In this document: one piece after another, positions 48,229 through 58,667 of the stretch | How the letters are laid out: each line of letters begins with the position of its first letter | How positions within the stretch are numbered: the first letter of the stretch is position 1 | DNA from: Cryptomeria japonica | Lineage: Eukaryota; Streptophyta; Pinopsida; Cupressales; Cupressaceae | Assembly (NCBI RefSeq): GCF_030272615.1 | Contig: NC_081410.1 | Location: forward strand, 569,611,152 to 569,675,151 | Length of the DNA: 64,000 nucleotides | Direction of reading: 5' to 3' | Position numbers and translations under genes: made by a program | The notes under the pieces: model-generated | What the model saw: only the letters and a program-made list of their open reading frames with translations | The model's database searches: none | Told to the model about the DNA's origin: nothing

Positions 48229-51200
48229 CTTGGTATCAGAGCCCATGTTGCAACACTGGGATCTCTGGTTTTGCTTGTGCCCTTAGTTAGTGTGTGTATG
48301 TCTACCCTGTGTTGTATTCTTGTCCACCTTGATGTGAGGGTGTGATTTAACAAACCCTACTTGTGTGTAACGCATGTGTTCACACTTTGTTTTCACCTCA
48401 TTGATGTGAGTGTTTCGGGAATAATTATAGGTGTTTTGTCTTCTTATTAAGGTCTTGGTCTACGATTTCTTTTACTCTGAAAGGGAGTCGTATGTACCTT
48501 CGTTCTTGAATTGACTTACTCTTTTGACTAATCCATCTAGGTGAGTTGTTAATATCTTGAATCTAAAAATATGAAATGTGCTTGTTTATGGTTTTGATCT
48601 ATTTTAATTATTGTCCACTTGAAAGACTAATATGGCAAATGTTAATGCTTATTATGTAGTACATTGAGGGATACGACTCTTCTTCTTCTCTCTCTCTAGT
48701 AAATTGAAAGGATTTGATATGGGTAATTATCTCTTATTTAAGTTTTCTTATTGCAAGAGAAAGGATGATATTTCTTGAGCCTTGTGTGAGCCTTATAATG
48801 TTTTTGTGTTTTAGATTGTGAAAGGGATTTGGTTTGGGAGTTAATTTTTGGTTAATGATAGAAAATTGTATGTTTTCTTTAAGGGTTCTCCATGTGCTTG
48901 TTAGGAGTAATATATTTAAATTCCATCTTAAGTAAGGTGCAATAAAATGCGCATAGTTGATTTGGTGAAAATTGCTTGATGTGAACGGGATACCAAAAGA
49001 GGACATGTTGTAGTAGCTTTAGGAGTGTATTATTGTGCTCCTCGAAAGATTGTTTTAGGTGCTTATTCAACTAGTGTGATTTAGGACCTATTAAGTGACG
49101 CACCATTTAACTTGCTTTGGATATGGGTGATTGTATTATTACATCTCGAAAAGAGGAAATGAAAGACTTGTTAATTTGTATGCATTAAATGTGTAATATC
49201 CAGTAGATAGCTCTTCATTTACCTCCTTGTCATATTACGGAATTTCAATGGTAAATTTGATGTGTTATTGTATTGTATTGTATTACGAATAGTGATTATT
49301 CTCAAGAAGACTTGTATTACAAAAGAAAATTTGATTGTCTTGAATTCTTGTTCGGAAAACTAGAACATTGTAGTGCAATAATAATGATCAGAAATGTCAT
49401 GTTAGGATGCTTTGGCACCTTCCTAAAAGATAGCGAAATGAAAACCGTGCAACTAAATTGATAAACTTATATCCGAGCATATGGTGTGATCTTGAAATTC
49501 TTGTGCATTCGTAGGAAATAGTTGATTTTCCAACTCTCTTCCTCCTCTTGTCTAAAATATTGGAATTGTTGTTGTTTTTTTTGAAATACTATTTAGAATG
49601 CAGTGATTTAAAGAAATTCTTATAATGCATATGAAATTGTATGTTGCTTTGGGCTTCTAATTGAAAGGGAAATTGCATAGTTAGTAATGTGAATGAAAAG
49701 GCTTAAGGGAAATTGAGAAAGATATCAGGATGATGCTATTTCTTTGTGTAAATTTCAATTGTTGAGAATTTCAGAATGTGTATCTAGAGAAAACTTTGTT
49801 TGGTGATTCATGTGTAAAGAATGATTAAAACTTCCCTTAAGTGTATGTTAGCATAATGTAAAGTACTCCCCGTAAATGTGACTAAACCAGTAGTGGTGCT
49901 GTTCTGTGTGTGTTGTCAGAAAACCTGTACTTGTTTTGTGTGCCCATGGGATGGTGAAGTGATCAACCATGGGGGATATGTTTGCTTATGAGTATGGGAA
50001 ACCATACCTATCTATGTGATGTTTCTTATTTGTTCCTTACTGAGTGCCAACCCATGGGTTGTTGATAAGTCAGTATGTGAAGGGGTAGTAGTAGAAGTCA
50101 CCATTCCTTGAATAGTATGAAAAGCGTACGAGTAATGTCGACGTGAAGCGACTTTAGCTTCCCTATTTTGAGGAAAAATATAGTTTTCTAATGAAACTGT
50201 AACATAGGTGTACTCAATACTTCCCCTTGTTATGAACCGATTTACGAGGTTCATGTGTGCCAGCCTAATTCCTATCCTTTATTTTGAGCATATAGATGAC
50301 AGTTTTTGAGCATATTGATGGATTCTATTGGAGCATCTGTTGCCTTGTCTTCATGAGAGGCGTGTTATTTTCTTACATAAGTTGCCAACTGACTAGTGTT
50401 GGTAGACTTGTGGGTAGACCTTAGCCATGTATACCTCTGGCTTACGGCGATTATCCTGAGAGGAACATCGCTATGCGGAGTGTGACTAGCGCATGCCTTA
50501 TCTGCGGGGTACACTAGCATGCGGGAATCGTCCATTGCGTGCTTTGTCCGCTTGGAGTATTGCCATGTTGTGCTGAGACATGATGCGGGATGTAGTAGAC
50601 ATTTCCATGCGGCTTACCACTAGGTGTAGGGTAGAGCCATGCCACATGACGACGTGATGTGGGGTGATGCCGAGGTGCACACTGCCATGCCATGCGGATG
50701 TGTGACTTGGCCACACCACATGATGAGCTACTAGGATAGCTAGACGATTGTTCCTTCCTTCCTCGTTGGTGGCTAGCTACTAGTCACCTAGTGATGTAAT
50801 GTGCAGTTATGATTTTCTTTTAATTATTTATTTATTTCTTTGTGGGCCAGCAATTTATTTTACTTTGACCTTGACAGTTTAGCCACGATCTTGCAATCTT
50901 GATCTTACTTGATTTGATGTTGCAAATCCGGAAATTATTTTCTTGTCTTATTGTTGGAATTGACAATTATTATCTTTACTCTTTTGTACTTTGGTGGCTA
51001 AACCGGTTTATCCTTGTTGTTTTCATATGCTGGTCTTGTGTTGCAATGTGAATTGCTCTCCAAGAACGTAGGAGACGGTCTTGGATGAGTGTATACGAGG
51101 AAGTAGACGAAGGGAACCTTGAGGATGGAGGTATGTGAGGCTGTGGAAACAGCTAGGATCCACTACCTACCTATGAGTGGTGACTATCTCTTGGAGGCTA

Positions 51201-51996
51201 AACACCTTACACAACAAGGGATATTCACGAGGGACTTGTATGGAAGGTAGCACCGCTATGGTGTACCCTAGCACCATCAAGCCCTCGAGTGAGATGTTGG
51301 ACATTTGTTGATCATGTATTTATTCTGAGAGCAGGCATAGAGATGTGGATCATATATGTTACCTTTGACCGAGCATTAGACATGCTCACATGTGGCCTAT
51401 TGTGTTGTGCAAACCAGTCTTGTGGATGGATATTATCGGCAATCATGGATTAAATGGTGTTAACTTGTCACTATGTTATGGGGCATAGTCATTGGAAAGG
51501 TTCTTATATGTCTGAAAAGTGTAAACAATTGAGTTCTTACGTTGCTCTTATTTGTCGAAAGTTAACTTGGGTGTAGAAATTGATATTTGAAGCTAGTTCC
51601 ATGCAATAAAGTTACGCGAAAGAGATGAATTGGTGTAAGAAATTGACCTTGAGAGCATATTTTCTTGTCATGTTTGATAAATGAGTATGATAACTGTGCC
51701 TATATATTTTAAATTGCTTAAATTTGGTGTAATAAAAAGGGAAAAAGTCTCGTTTCTCTACTATGGTTGTGTGTAAATTCTAGAATATTTGAAGATGTGA
51801 ATGATGTTAGATGCACTTTTTGTTAATGGATGATGACACTTGTAGAGGATTTATAAATAATGTTCTAAAATGATGACAAAATAGTTGGTTGTGCAAATTG
51901 ATAATTGTTAATTGAGTTTAAGGGCTAATAAGTGTTGCAGGACTTCTGTTTAGCTTTGCAACTTCCAGGAGTAAGTCGGAGCCTAGGGGGGGAGAA
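48229..51996 (+). other. Array interior D (non-coding, 3,768 bp)
   Basis: Primer site at 48231-48243 and polypurine tract at 51985-51996. Sister of interior C by the bases listed there. No credible ORF. Confidence 0.9.
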
Positions 51997-54900
51997 TGTA
52001 ATGCCCCTACCCTAGTTGGACTTGTAAAACCCGTTTGACCTTGGTTGACTTCCTATGTGGCATTCTTGAATGGTAGGTTAACCGCGATGCAATGTGTAGT
52101 TTAGATAATATAAATAAATTGTGCATACTTATTATTGTGCTTTTGCATCGATTCTTGTGTAAATGTAATTGTTTCCTAACCCTTGTGATAAATCTGGAGC
52201 TAACGCCCTCATTGAATATGTATATGTATATGTATGCTTGCATGAATTCATGGGTGCAGAAGATTGCACGTACAACACCGCCTAAGGCGAGGTTCATCTT
52301 CTTTGGGAATTTGCAGGGTTGAGTATACCTCCTTCATCCTTAGAATTCGGAATTGGTGGCCATATAACTCTCATCTTGCCTTAGCCATGGTCAGGTGAGC
52401 ATCGTGCATGGTTCATGGGGCTTTCTTTTCATTGGGATGCATGTCGAGAGATTTGGAGGACTTCCTCAATTTGCGTGCCTTGTGCGGGGTAAGTGGAGTT
52501 TGTTATCCTGAGTATTAAATTCAATTTAGTGAGTAGACGTACACATTAGTGATATAGAAATTTAAATAGGTAGTTTCTTTTATAGGATTAATCGTTAATT
52601 TAAATAGATTGCTTTAATTATTATTGTAGCAAGCTTAAGGTATTTATCTTGGATTAATGTGCTCATTTACGCAAATGTAGTTGAGAAAATTAGAATAAAT
52701 AAGACTCTTGCATTAGATTAGTCATTTATTTAAAAAGGTCGCTTTATTATGTTATAGCGAGTTAATTTAATAGCTAATTTTAAAATAACGAATTTAATGA
52801 GTTATGCGTTTTAGAAAGGAAAGATTTAAAGTCATTTGGGAAATAGAAATAAATTCATCATTTTCGCATTTTGGAATAGAAAGGATAAATTTTATTATTT
52901 AAAAGAAAATTATTATTCTTTTTACTTGCAAAATAGATATAGTATAAAGGATTGATTTTTGAAGTTTAAATTAATTTAAATATCTCACCCTTGCTAACAG
53001 TTCAAAATATAAATGTAGGCCTGAATTGACATTGGGAGATTAAAATTAGAATTAAATAAGAAATAGAGGCATTTTAATTTTAATTAGAATAAAACAAGTT
53101 AGATTTATTGAGCAGTGGAAAATAATGGTTTCCATTTTCATGTTTCTTTTATTTTAAAAATAAAAATGCCTAAATTCGAAATTGAAAATTAGGGCAAAAA
53201 TAGGGTTTCTCATTTAACCTAGTTTTGAAATGTTTTTGGGGGTTCTTTTTTGGAGAGCTGGTTTTTGGGGGAAAAAAAAAAGTTGGGGGGGAATTTGCTC
53301 GGAGTTGCAGGTGGAGCTCTTCTTCAAATTCATGCCCGGAATGCTAATGGGAGGTAGGTCTCTTGTTTATCTTTTATTTCATTTTAAACCAAAAGGAATG
53401 GGTTTGATTCTCTCTAAAAAAATCTGAGTTCTAGTTTGAAATAATGGTGGACATTGGATCAAGATTTTGTTTTTTTACTGCCTTATGAGTTAGTAAATCT
53501 TACCTATCTAAGAGTTTTTTTGTATTTTTTTTGTGTTTGGGGGAAAACCATGAGCTGTTATTTGGAAATCTTTCCCCATTCTGATATTTTGGTTAGTCTA
53601 GAAAAAAAAGGAAAATAAAAAGGGCAAAAGATGGCTGTGACTGTGTATGCTCTTTTCTTTCAATATTCTCATTCAGAGACGTTTTAGTTTGAAACTGTGA
53701 AAGTATACAAAAAAAAAGAATTGATTGAACAAAAAAAAAGAGATTAAAAAAAAAAAAATTAAATTAGGGTTTTCGGTGGGGGGAGCCGAAGCTCAACCCA
53801 CCCCTCCCCCGCGGCGCCGTTGTGGCTCACAGTCTACCTGCGACCACAATGTGGGCCGCAGGGAACCCCGCGTCCACAACGTGGGCCGCAGGGAACCTGC
53901 GTCCACAGTGTGGCTTCGCAGGAACCTGCGTCCGTGCTGTGGGCCGCAGGGACCTGCGTGCGGGTTCCACCCACTCCCGAGATGGGAGGTGGGGCCTGTA
54001 GGTTAGGGTTTCCCCAATAAAATAAAGCTTGTTTTATTTTTTTTTAATATATTTTAAAATATATATATATATATATATATATAATATTGATAAATATAAA
54101 ATGGAAGAAAATGTCATGGGGGATGAAATAATGAAGTTGTAATAAGTTCGTAGAAAAATCTGTTTTTTTTATAAATTTAGATTTTAGTCCCAAATATATA
54201 TATATATATATATATCAAATAATGGAGATTGCATATTCTGTTTTTATTTGTAGATTAATTAAAATTTATTAATCTTGGATTTATTAAATTGGTATTAACA
54301 AACGTTTAAATTCAGAACTTCTTTTAATAGGAAGGGTAATCCTTGGAGAAGAGATCAAATATTGTCTGTAATTGAAGACCTTTGAAATAAAACACCAGTG
54401 CTAATGTTATGAAATATATTTTAATAAGACGTTGTTTTTTTTAAATAAGCATGGTCTTTCGATTTGAATGATTAAGATCTCCCGAGAATTTTAGAAATGA
54501 AAACTAGAGTATAGGAGAGTATGAAATTTGAATCTAAATTATCTTCATATATTTTGTTATTACTTCATCGATATGCTAGCAAAATGAATGGAAGTGGGAC
54601 AATGTATCGAGTTGGAAAGTTATAAGTTTAAGATTTGTACTTTCTTGTTAAAGTGATGGCAAAACCTTGATGTAATTGTTTGGACCCTGTCGTGTTGTCA
54701 TTGGGACACCTGTTAAGTCTTAGGTCTCTAAATAGGGTACTGTTGGGCAATGCACCTTGTACTTCCTTATAGCATGCACTATTGATTTTGCCTCTACGTG
54801 GAAGTCAATTAGGACTTGGGGATCAAAGTGGTCATTTGTAAATTCGTTGTATCCGCCTAAGTGGCAAAGATGTAAAAGACATGTAATTTATGTATTCCTA

Positions 54901-56447
54901 ACAATATTAATGCCAAAGGGGTCTTGCAGTTGAGCAGACCCGGAGATGTAGCCCTTGAGGGGTGAACTCCGAGATCATATCTATGTTATGCGATGTTTTT
55001 AGCTTCCTTGTTTCATGCTTTAAGTTATCATGTATGGTTGTTATCTTGCAAAGTGTACGATGGAAATTAATGAATTTAAATCTAAGTGCATAAAATTATT
55101 CATCTTGGCAAACGTAGTAATTAGGTTCATGGAAGTTTGTAATTAAAATTATGGAAAAAAGTATTTTGATAATGTGAATTAAAAGTAGTAATAGTGGAAA
55201 GAATCTTGCTAGGTTACATCATTGGATTAACTTGTTATTAAGCATGTAAATCGAACAAATGAGAATGGAAACCCAAGTTAGAATTAATTTTTTAATTCCT
55301 AGATTGAAATCTAAAGGACGTACATCATATCGGTATTTACCCTCTTACCTTATTAAATGAGTAACGCCATGTTAGTTATGTTACACTACATTGGATGAAT
55401 TGGTTTAGTTATTTCACGTTTTAATCTTAACAAATAATCCTTACCAAAATTAACTTGATAATTGGGTGAACTCAACTAGTATCCATATTTGTAACCTTAA
55501 TAAAAGAATCCCTTATGATTGCTAAAATGGAACTAAAATGGGAAGAATTGGTATAGTTGTTTAAATCTTAATCTTAATAAACGTACCTCTTCATATTAAC
55601 TTCATTTAACTAAAAAGAGTGATATGCAATAAGATAGTTACATTCTAATCCTAATGGAAGAACGTCACTATGAACTTATATTTTAATCCTGTAATGATGA
55701 ATATCATCTTGCTAACTATATCTTAATTTAAAGGATGAACTCATGTGGTCCTCATACATTTTCACCTTAATGAATTTAGCCATCTATTAGCATTATTAAA
55801 TCTTCAATGAATTCTATGGCTACTCACATTCTATCTTCCATAAGAGAATTACGACTCATTAGATGGTTATGTTGTATTTAAATGAAGGGTCCTCACTCTA
55901 TTAATGGAAGTTTAATCTTTAATGAACGAATTCTTCTTATTAACCATACTTTTAATATTTAAGAAAGATATCAATTGTGGGTGGTTATCTTAAAACCAAA
56001 TGAATGAACTTCATTATATTAAATGCTTGGAACCTTTTTTGGAGGCCTCTAAATGAAATTATGAATTTAAGTGCATTGAATAAATAACCTCACAATGGCC
56101 CCCTAACCACCCAAAGTAAATGCATGCTTCCTAAAATTCTAAGATGTCATATCATTGAACATATATATAATCATGTCTTATGCATTATCCCACATTTAGG
56201 ATATCCAGATTAATGGATCATTTGATGCAAGTTGAGTTAGGTGCTAGGTTATGTAATCATGTAGGGAAACTCCTTAGGATCGTTTAGCCGTCTGTTGTGC
56301 TATCTATGTTTCAGATAACTCCAAATTATCTTAATGTTGTAACTAGTCATTAACGCTCTTAATCATTATTTAAAAAAAAAAAATATTTACACTCTAATTG
56401 AGTGTTTTTAACTTAAACCCTTAGGGGTTTCCTGGCGGGGCATTACA
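51997..56447 (+). repeat. Array LTR E (outer right)
   Basis: 4,451 bp, complete, followed by the GGTTT duplication. Sister of LTR D over its 3' half. Near its 5' end it has AACGCCCTCATT like B and C, where D has AACGTGCTCATT, so it may be a mosaic. GC-rich hairpins at 53837-53953. Confidence 0.93.
53837..53953. repeat. GC-rich hairpin minisatellite, LTR E
   Basis: Four units; the fourth has CCTGCGTCCGTGCTGTGGG. Confidence 0.8.
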
Positions 56448-56452
56448 GGTTT
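56448..56452. repeat. Right target site duplication of the array (GGTTT)
   Basis: Exact copy of 19614-19618, directly after GGGGCATTACA of LTR E. Confidence 0.93.
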
Positions 56453-56927
56453 CTCCAACAAACATGGTGTTGTTTTTAGCCTTTCATAGAAAAATGTGTG
56501 GTTCAAAAACTTTGAAAAATAAACCTGGTCAACAAAATGAAAATCGTACAACCAATTCTCAATGAATTTATTTTTAATTTGTACCAAAATGAAAGTGAGA
56601 TCCTTTTTAACTTTGCAAAATAAAGGTTTGTTTGTAGTTCCTTTTAGCCTTTTGCAAAATATAAGTGAGGACTTATTTTAATCACCAAATAAGTGATGAG
56701 GTTCTTTTTAAGCAACAGGAAATGAATTTTCTTAAACAAACTTGACAAAGCTGGGAGTAAAAACAATCAAATGCCTAAATCTAACTCCTCTTATCTGCAA
56801 GAAATGATTAGTAACCTGCAACAAATGAAATTTAATAAAAAAATTAAGGCCTTAGATGAGCTTATACAAGCCTAATTTTCTAACTCTATTACAAATTATC
56901 CCTTCTTCCTACTAGATTCATGCGCTG

Positions 56928-57185
56928 AACTTCTGCACAGATGCACTACAAAAAGGTACAAAAGTGCTAAAGTATGACTCCTATGCGCTACACTAATTTC
57001 CTAATGCGCTATGTTGATACTTTGATTCACAAGAAAGAAATAGAAATTGTTATATGCTAAAAGTAAGCTCTAAAGTGCTACAAGAAGGTTCCTATGCACT
57101 AAAAAGTGCGATGAAGGCGCTACTGTTTCCCACAGATGCTCTAAAGTATACTCTGGACATGCTAAAAGGGTATTTCAGTGTGCTT
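56928..57185. repeat. TGCGCTA-type repeats in the gypsy leader, part 3
   Basis: Copies such as CATGCGCTGA, GATGCACTAC, AAGTGCTAAA, TATGCGCTAC, AATGCGCTAT, AAGTGCTACA, TATGCACTAA, AAGGCGCTAC and CATGCTAAAA over 260 bp. Confidence 0.6.
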
Positions 57186-57230
57186 GTAATCCTTGTCCTT
57201 CATAAAAAATGATGTTATTTATGGGGATGA

Positions 57231-57248
57231 GCCCCACGGTAGGGGCCA
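57231..57248 (-). other. Possible gypsy primer binding site
   Basis: Minus-strand TGGCCCCTACCGTGGGGC resembles the TGGCGCC-type primer sites of plant gypsy elements. The distance from the proposed LTR edge is larger than usual, so either the edge or the site may be misplaced. Confidence 0.4.
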
Positions 57249-57266
57249 TAAATGTGTGCGGGGAAA

Positions 57267-58667
57267 TGTAGTGATGAAAATAAATAACTCAAATCTAGGA
57301 TACCCACACACCAATGAGACTCTTGGTGCAAGTATATGAATTGATTCAATCAATTCAACTTCCCAAGGGGTGTCCCATTGTTCTCTATCTCATAAGATCC
57401 CTAAAGTCAATGTTTTTCTCTCAAATCACTAAGAAAAGTGACTTAGGAATGACAACTCCAAGAATGAGTGATGTTTTATTTATATGCAAGAATTCATTCT
57501 AAGATGTATGATATTGAAACTATGATGATTAAGCTATCATTAAGATGATGATATGATAAAAGATTAGCAAATTATCCTAGCACATGAATATTCTATGATA
57601 TATTTAAATGCTTCTAAATTCTATTATGATGATTTAACAAAGAGACACTAAATGTTTAGTAATTTAGGCTATAATGTAGATGCATGAAAATATAGAGATT
57701 ATGAAAATGAGGAATGAGAGCTCTATTTATAGGGAAAATAGGGCAATGGATGGTCAAAATTGGATAATCTTAACAAGGGCCAGGATTGAAAGTTAATCAA
57801 TCCATGTTTACAATTCTCACCAATGAAATGGTGACAATTGTCAACAAAAGGTTGCTTGAGAGGAGATGTAAGAAGCATAAAATGCTTGAGAAGACATGAA
57901 GGTTACCTTAGGAGGTAAGGGTTAATGTTAGGTTAGGGTTATTCATTAGATAAAGATTTTACCCAAGGGGTAAACTCTTGTGCAAGGGTTAAAGGGATAA
58001 CCAAGGTTAAAGCCATGAATTCTTGATGAGACCCTTGGGTTAGATGAGGGTTAAGTTAGACAAAAGTCTCTAAACATGCAAGAAGGTTGAGTTAACCATT
58101 AATGGCTAGGAAGACTTTGAGGGTTAACTTGTTGAGGACATAAAGCCTTTAATGCATTTCAAAGACTTTGGAGGGTTTGAGAAGTGACTTCTTTTGCTTA
58201 GGAATGTGACAATAGTTAGGAGATGAATTAGGCTAAATTGGAAGGGATTAGAAGAATCTACAAGGGGTTTAGGAGGCAAGTGGGAGATGTAGGAAAATGC
58301 AAGTGCATGGAGGAGGATTTTAATTAAAATAAAATTACTTTATTTCAACAAAATAGATGCAACTTGCATAAATACAAGTCGGGGGATTTAATAAATAAAT
58401 TAGATTTATTTATTTGCAACGATCGATTTAATTAAATGTAAATTTAATTAAAAAGGGAGAAAGGGGGATTAATTAAATAAAGTGATTTATTTAATTAAAG
58501 GCTAGAAAAGGTTTAGGTGAACTTAATTAAATAAATTGAGTAATTTATTTAATCAAATAGATGAATATGAAGAAATTAATTAAATAGAATTTAATTAATA
58601 GGGGAAATGGGGTTAAAATAAATATTAAATATTAAGTTAGGAAAATGGTCAAATTTATACCTCTACA
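57267..58667 (-). repeat. Probable 5' LTR of the host Ty3/gypsy element
   Basis: Plus-strand ends TGTAGTGATG and CCTCTACA give TGTAG/CTACA inverted ends and a 1,401-bp length. A consensus TATA box, CTATAAATAG, lies on the minus strand at 57723-57732, placing U3 to the right and R/U5 to the left, as expected for a minus-strand element. U3 is rich in TTTAATTAAATAAAT. The partner LTR lies outside the window, so the boundaries are unproven. Confidence 0.5.
57723..57732 (-). promoter_or_regulatory. TATA box of the gypsy LTR
   Basis: CTATAAATAG on the minus strand, reading toward the leader and gag. It matches the plant Pol II TATA consensus. Confidence 0.6.

Larger units (their letters stand above)
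19619..56447 (+). mobile_element. Tandem LARD-like LTR retrotransposon array (5 LTRs, 4 interiors)
   Basis: LTR-I-LTR-I-LTR-I-LTR-I-LTR, all direct and near-identical, with a period of about 8.2 kb. LTRs begin TGTAATGCCCC and end GGGGCATTACA, an 11-bp perfect inverted repeat. Each interior starts with a tRNA-iMet primer site, and the full-length ones end in an AGGGGGGGAGAA polypurine tract. Only one 5-bp duplication (GGTTT) encloses the whole array. There is no gag, pol or other convincing coding sequence; the longest frames are under about 112 codons and mostly antisense. Large LTR plus conserved non-coding interior matches the LARD class. The TGTAATGCCCC-type end is like Ty3/gypsy LTRs, so a gypsy origin is likely but inferred. 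Confidence 0.93.
56453..57266 (-). mobile_element. Ty3/gypsy 5' leader, LTR-proximal part
   Basis: Resumption of the minus-strand gypsy leader. It is non-coding, with a second TGCGCTA motif cluster (56928-57185). A candidate primer site, TGGCCCCTACCGTGGGGC on the minus strand, is at 57231-57248, with an 18-bp gap to the proposed LTR edge. Confidence 0.6.

Noticed and set aside
19629-52322. Repeated 60-111-codon open frames in the array (for example antisense at 24572-24844, 32764-33099, 26280-26557 and equivalents)
   Set aside because: They recur only because the DNA repeats. Frames differ between copies through indels and stops, most are antisense to the element, and none shows a recognisable domain or codon-like conservation.
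19619-56447. Satellite DNA or segmental duplication as an explanation of the 8.2-kb repeat
   Set aside because: The unit boundaries coincide exactly with LTR ends, primer sites and polypurine tracts, and the array is enclosed by a 5-bp duplication, which points to an LTR retrotransposon.
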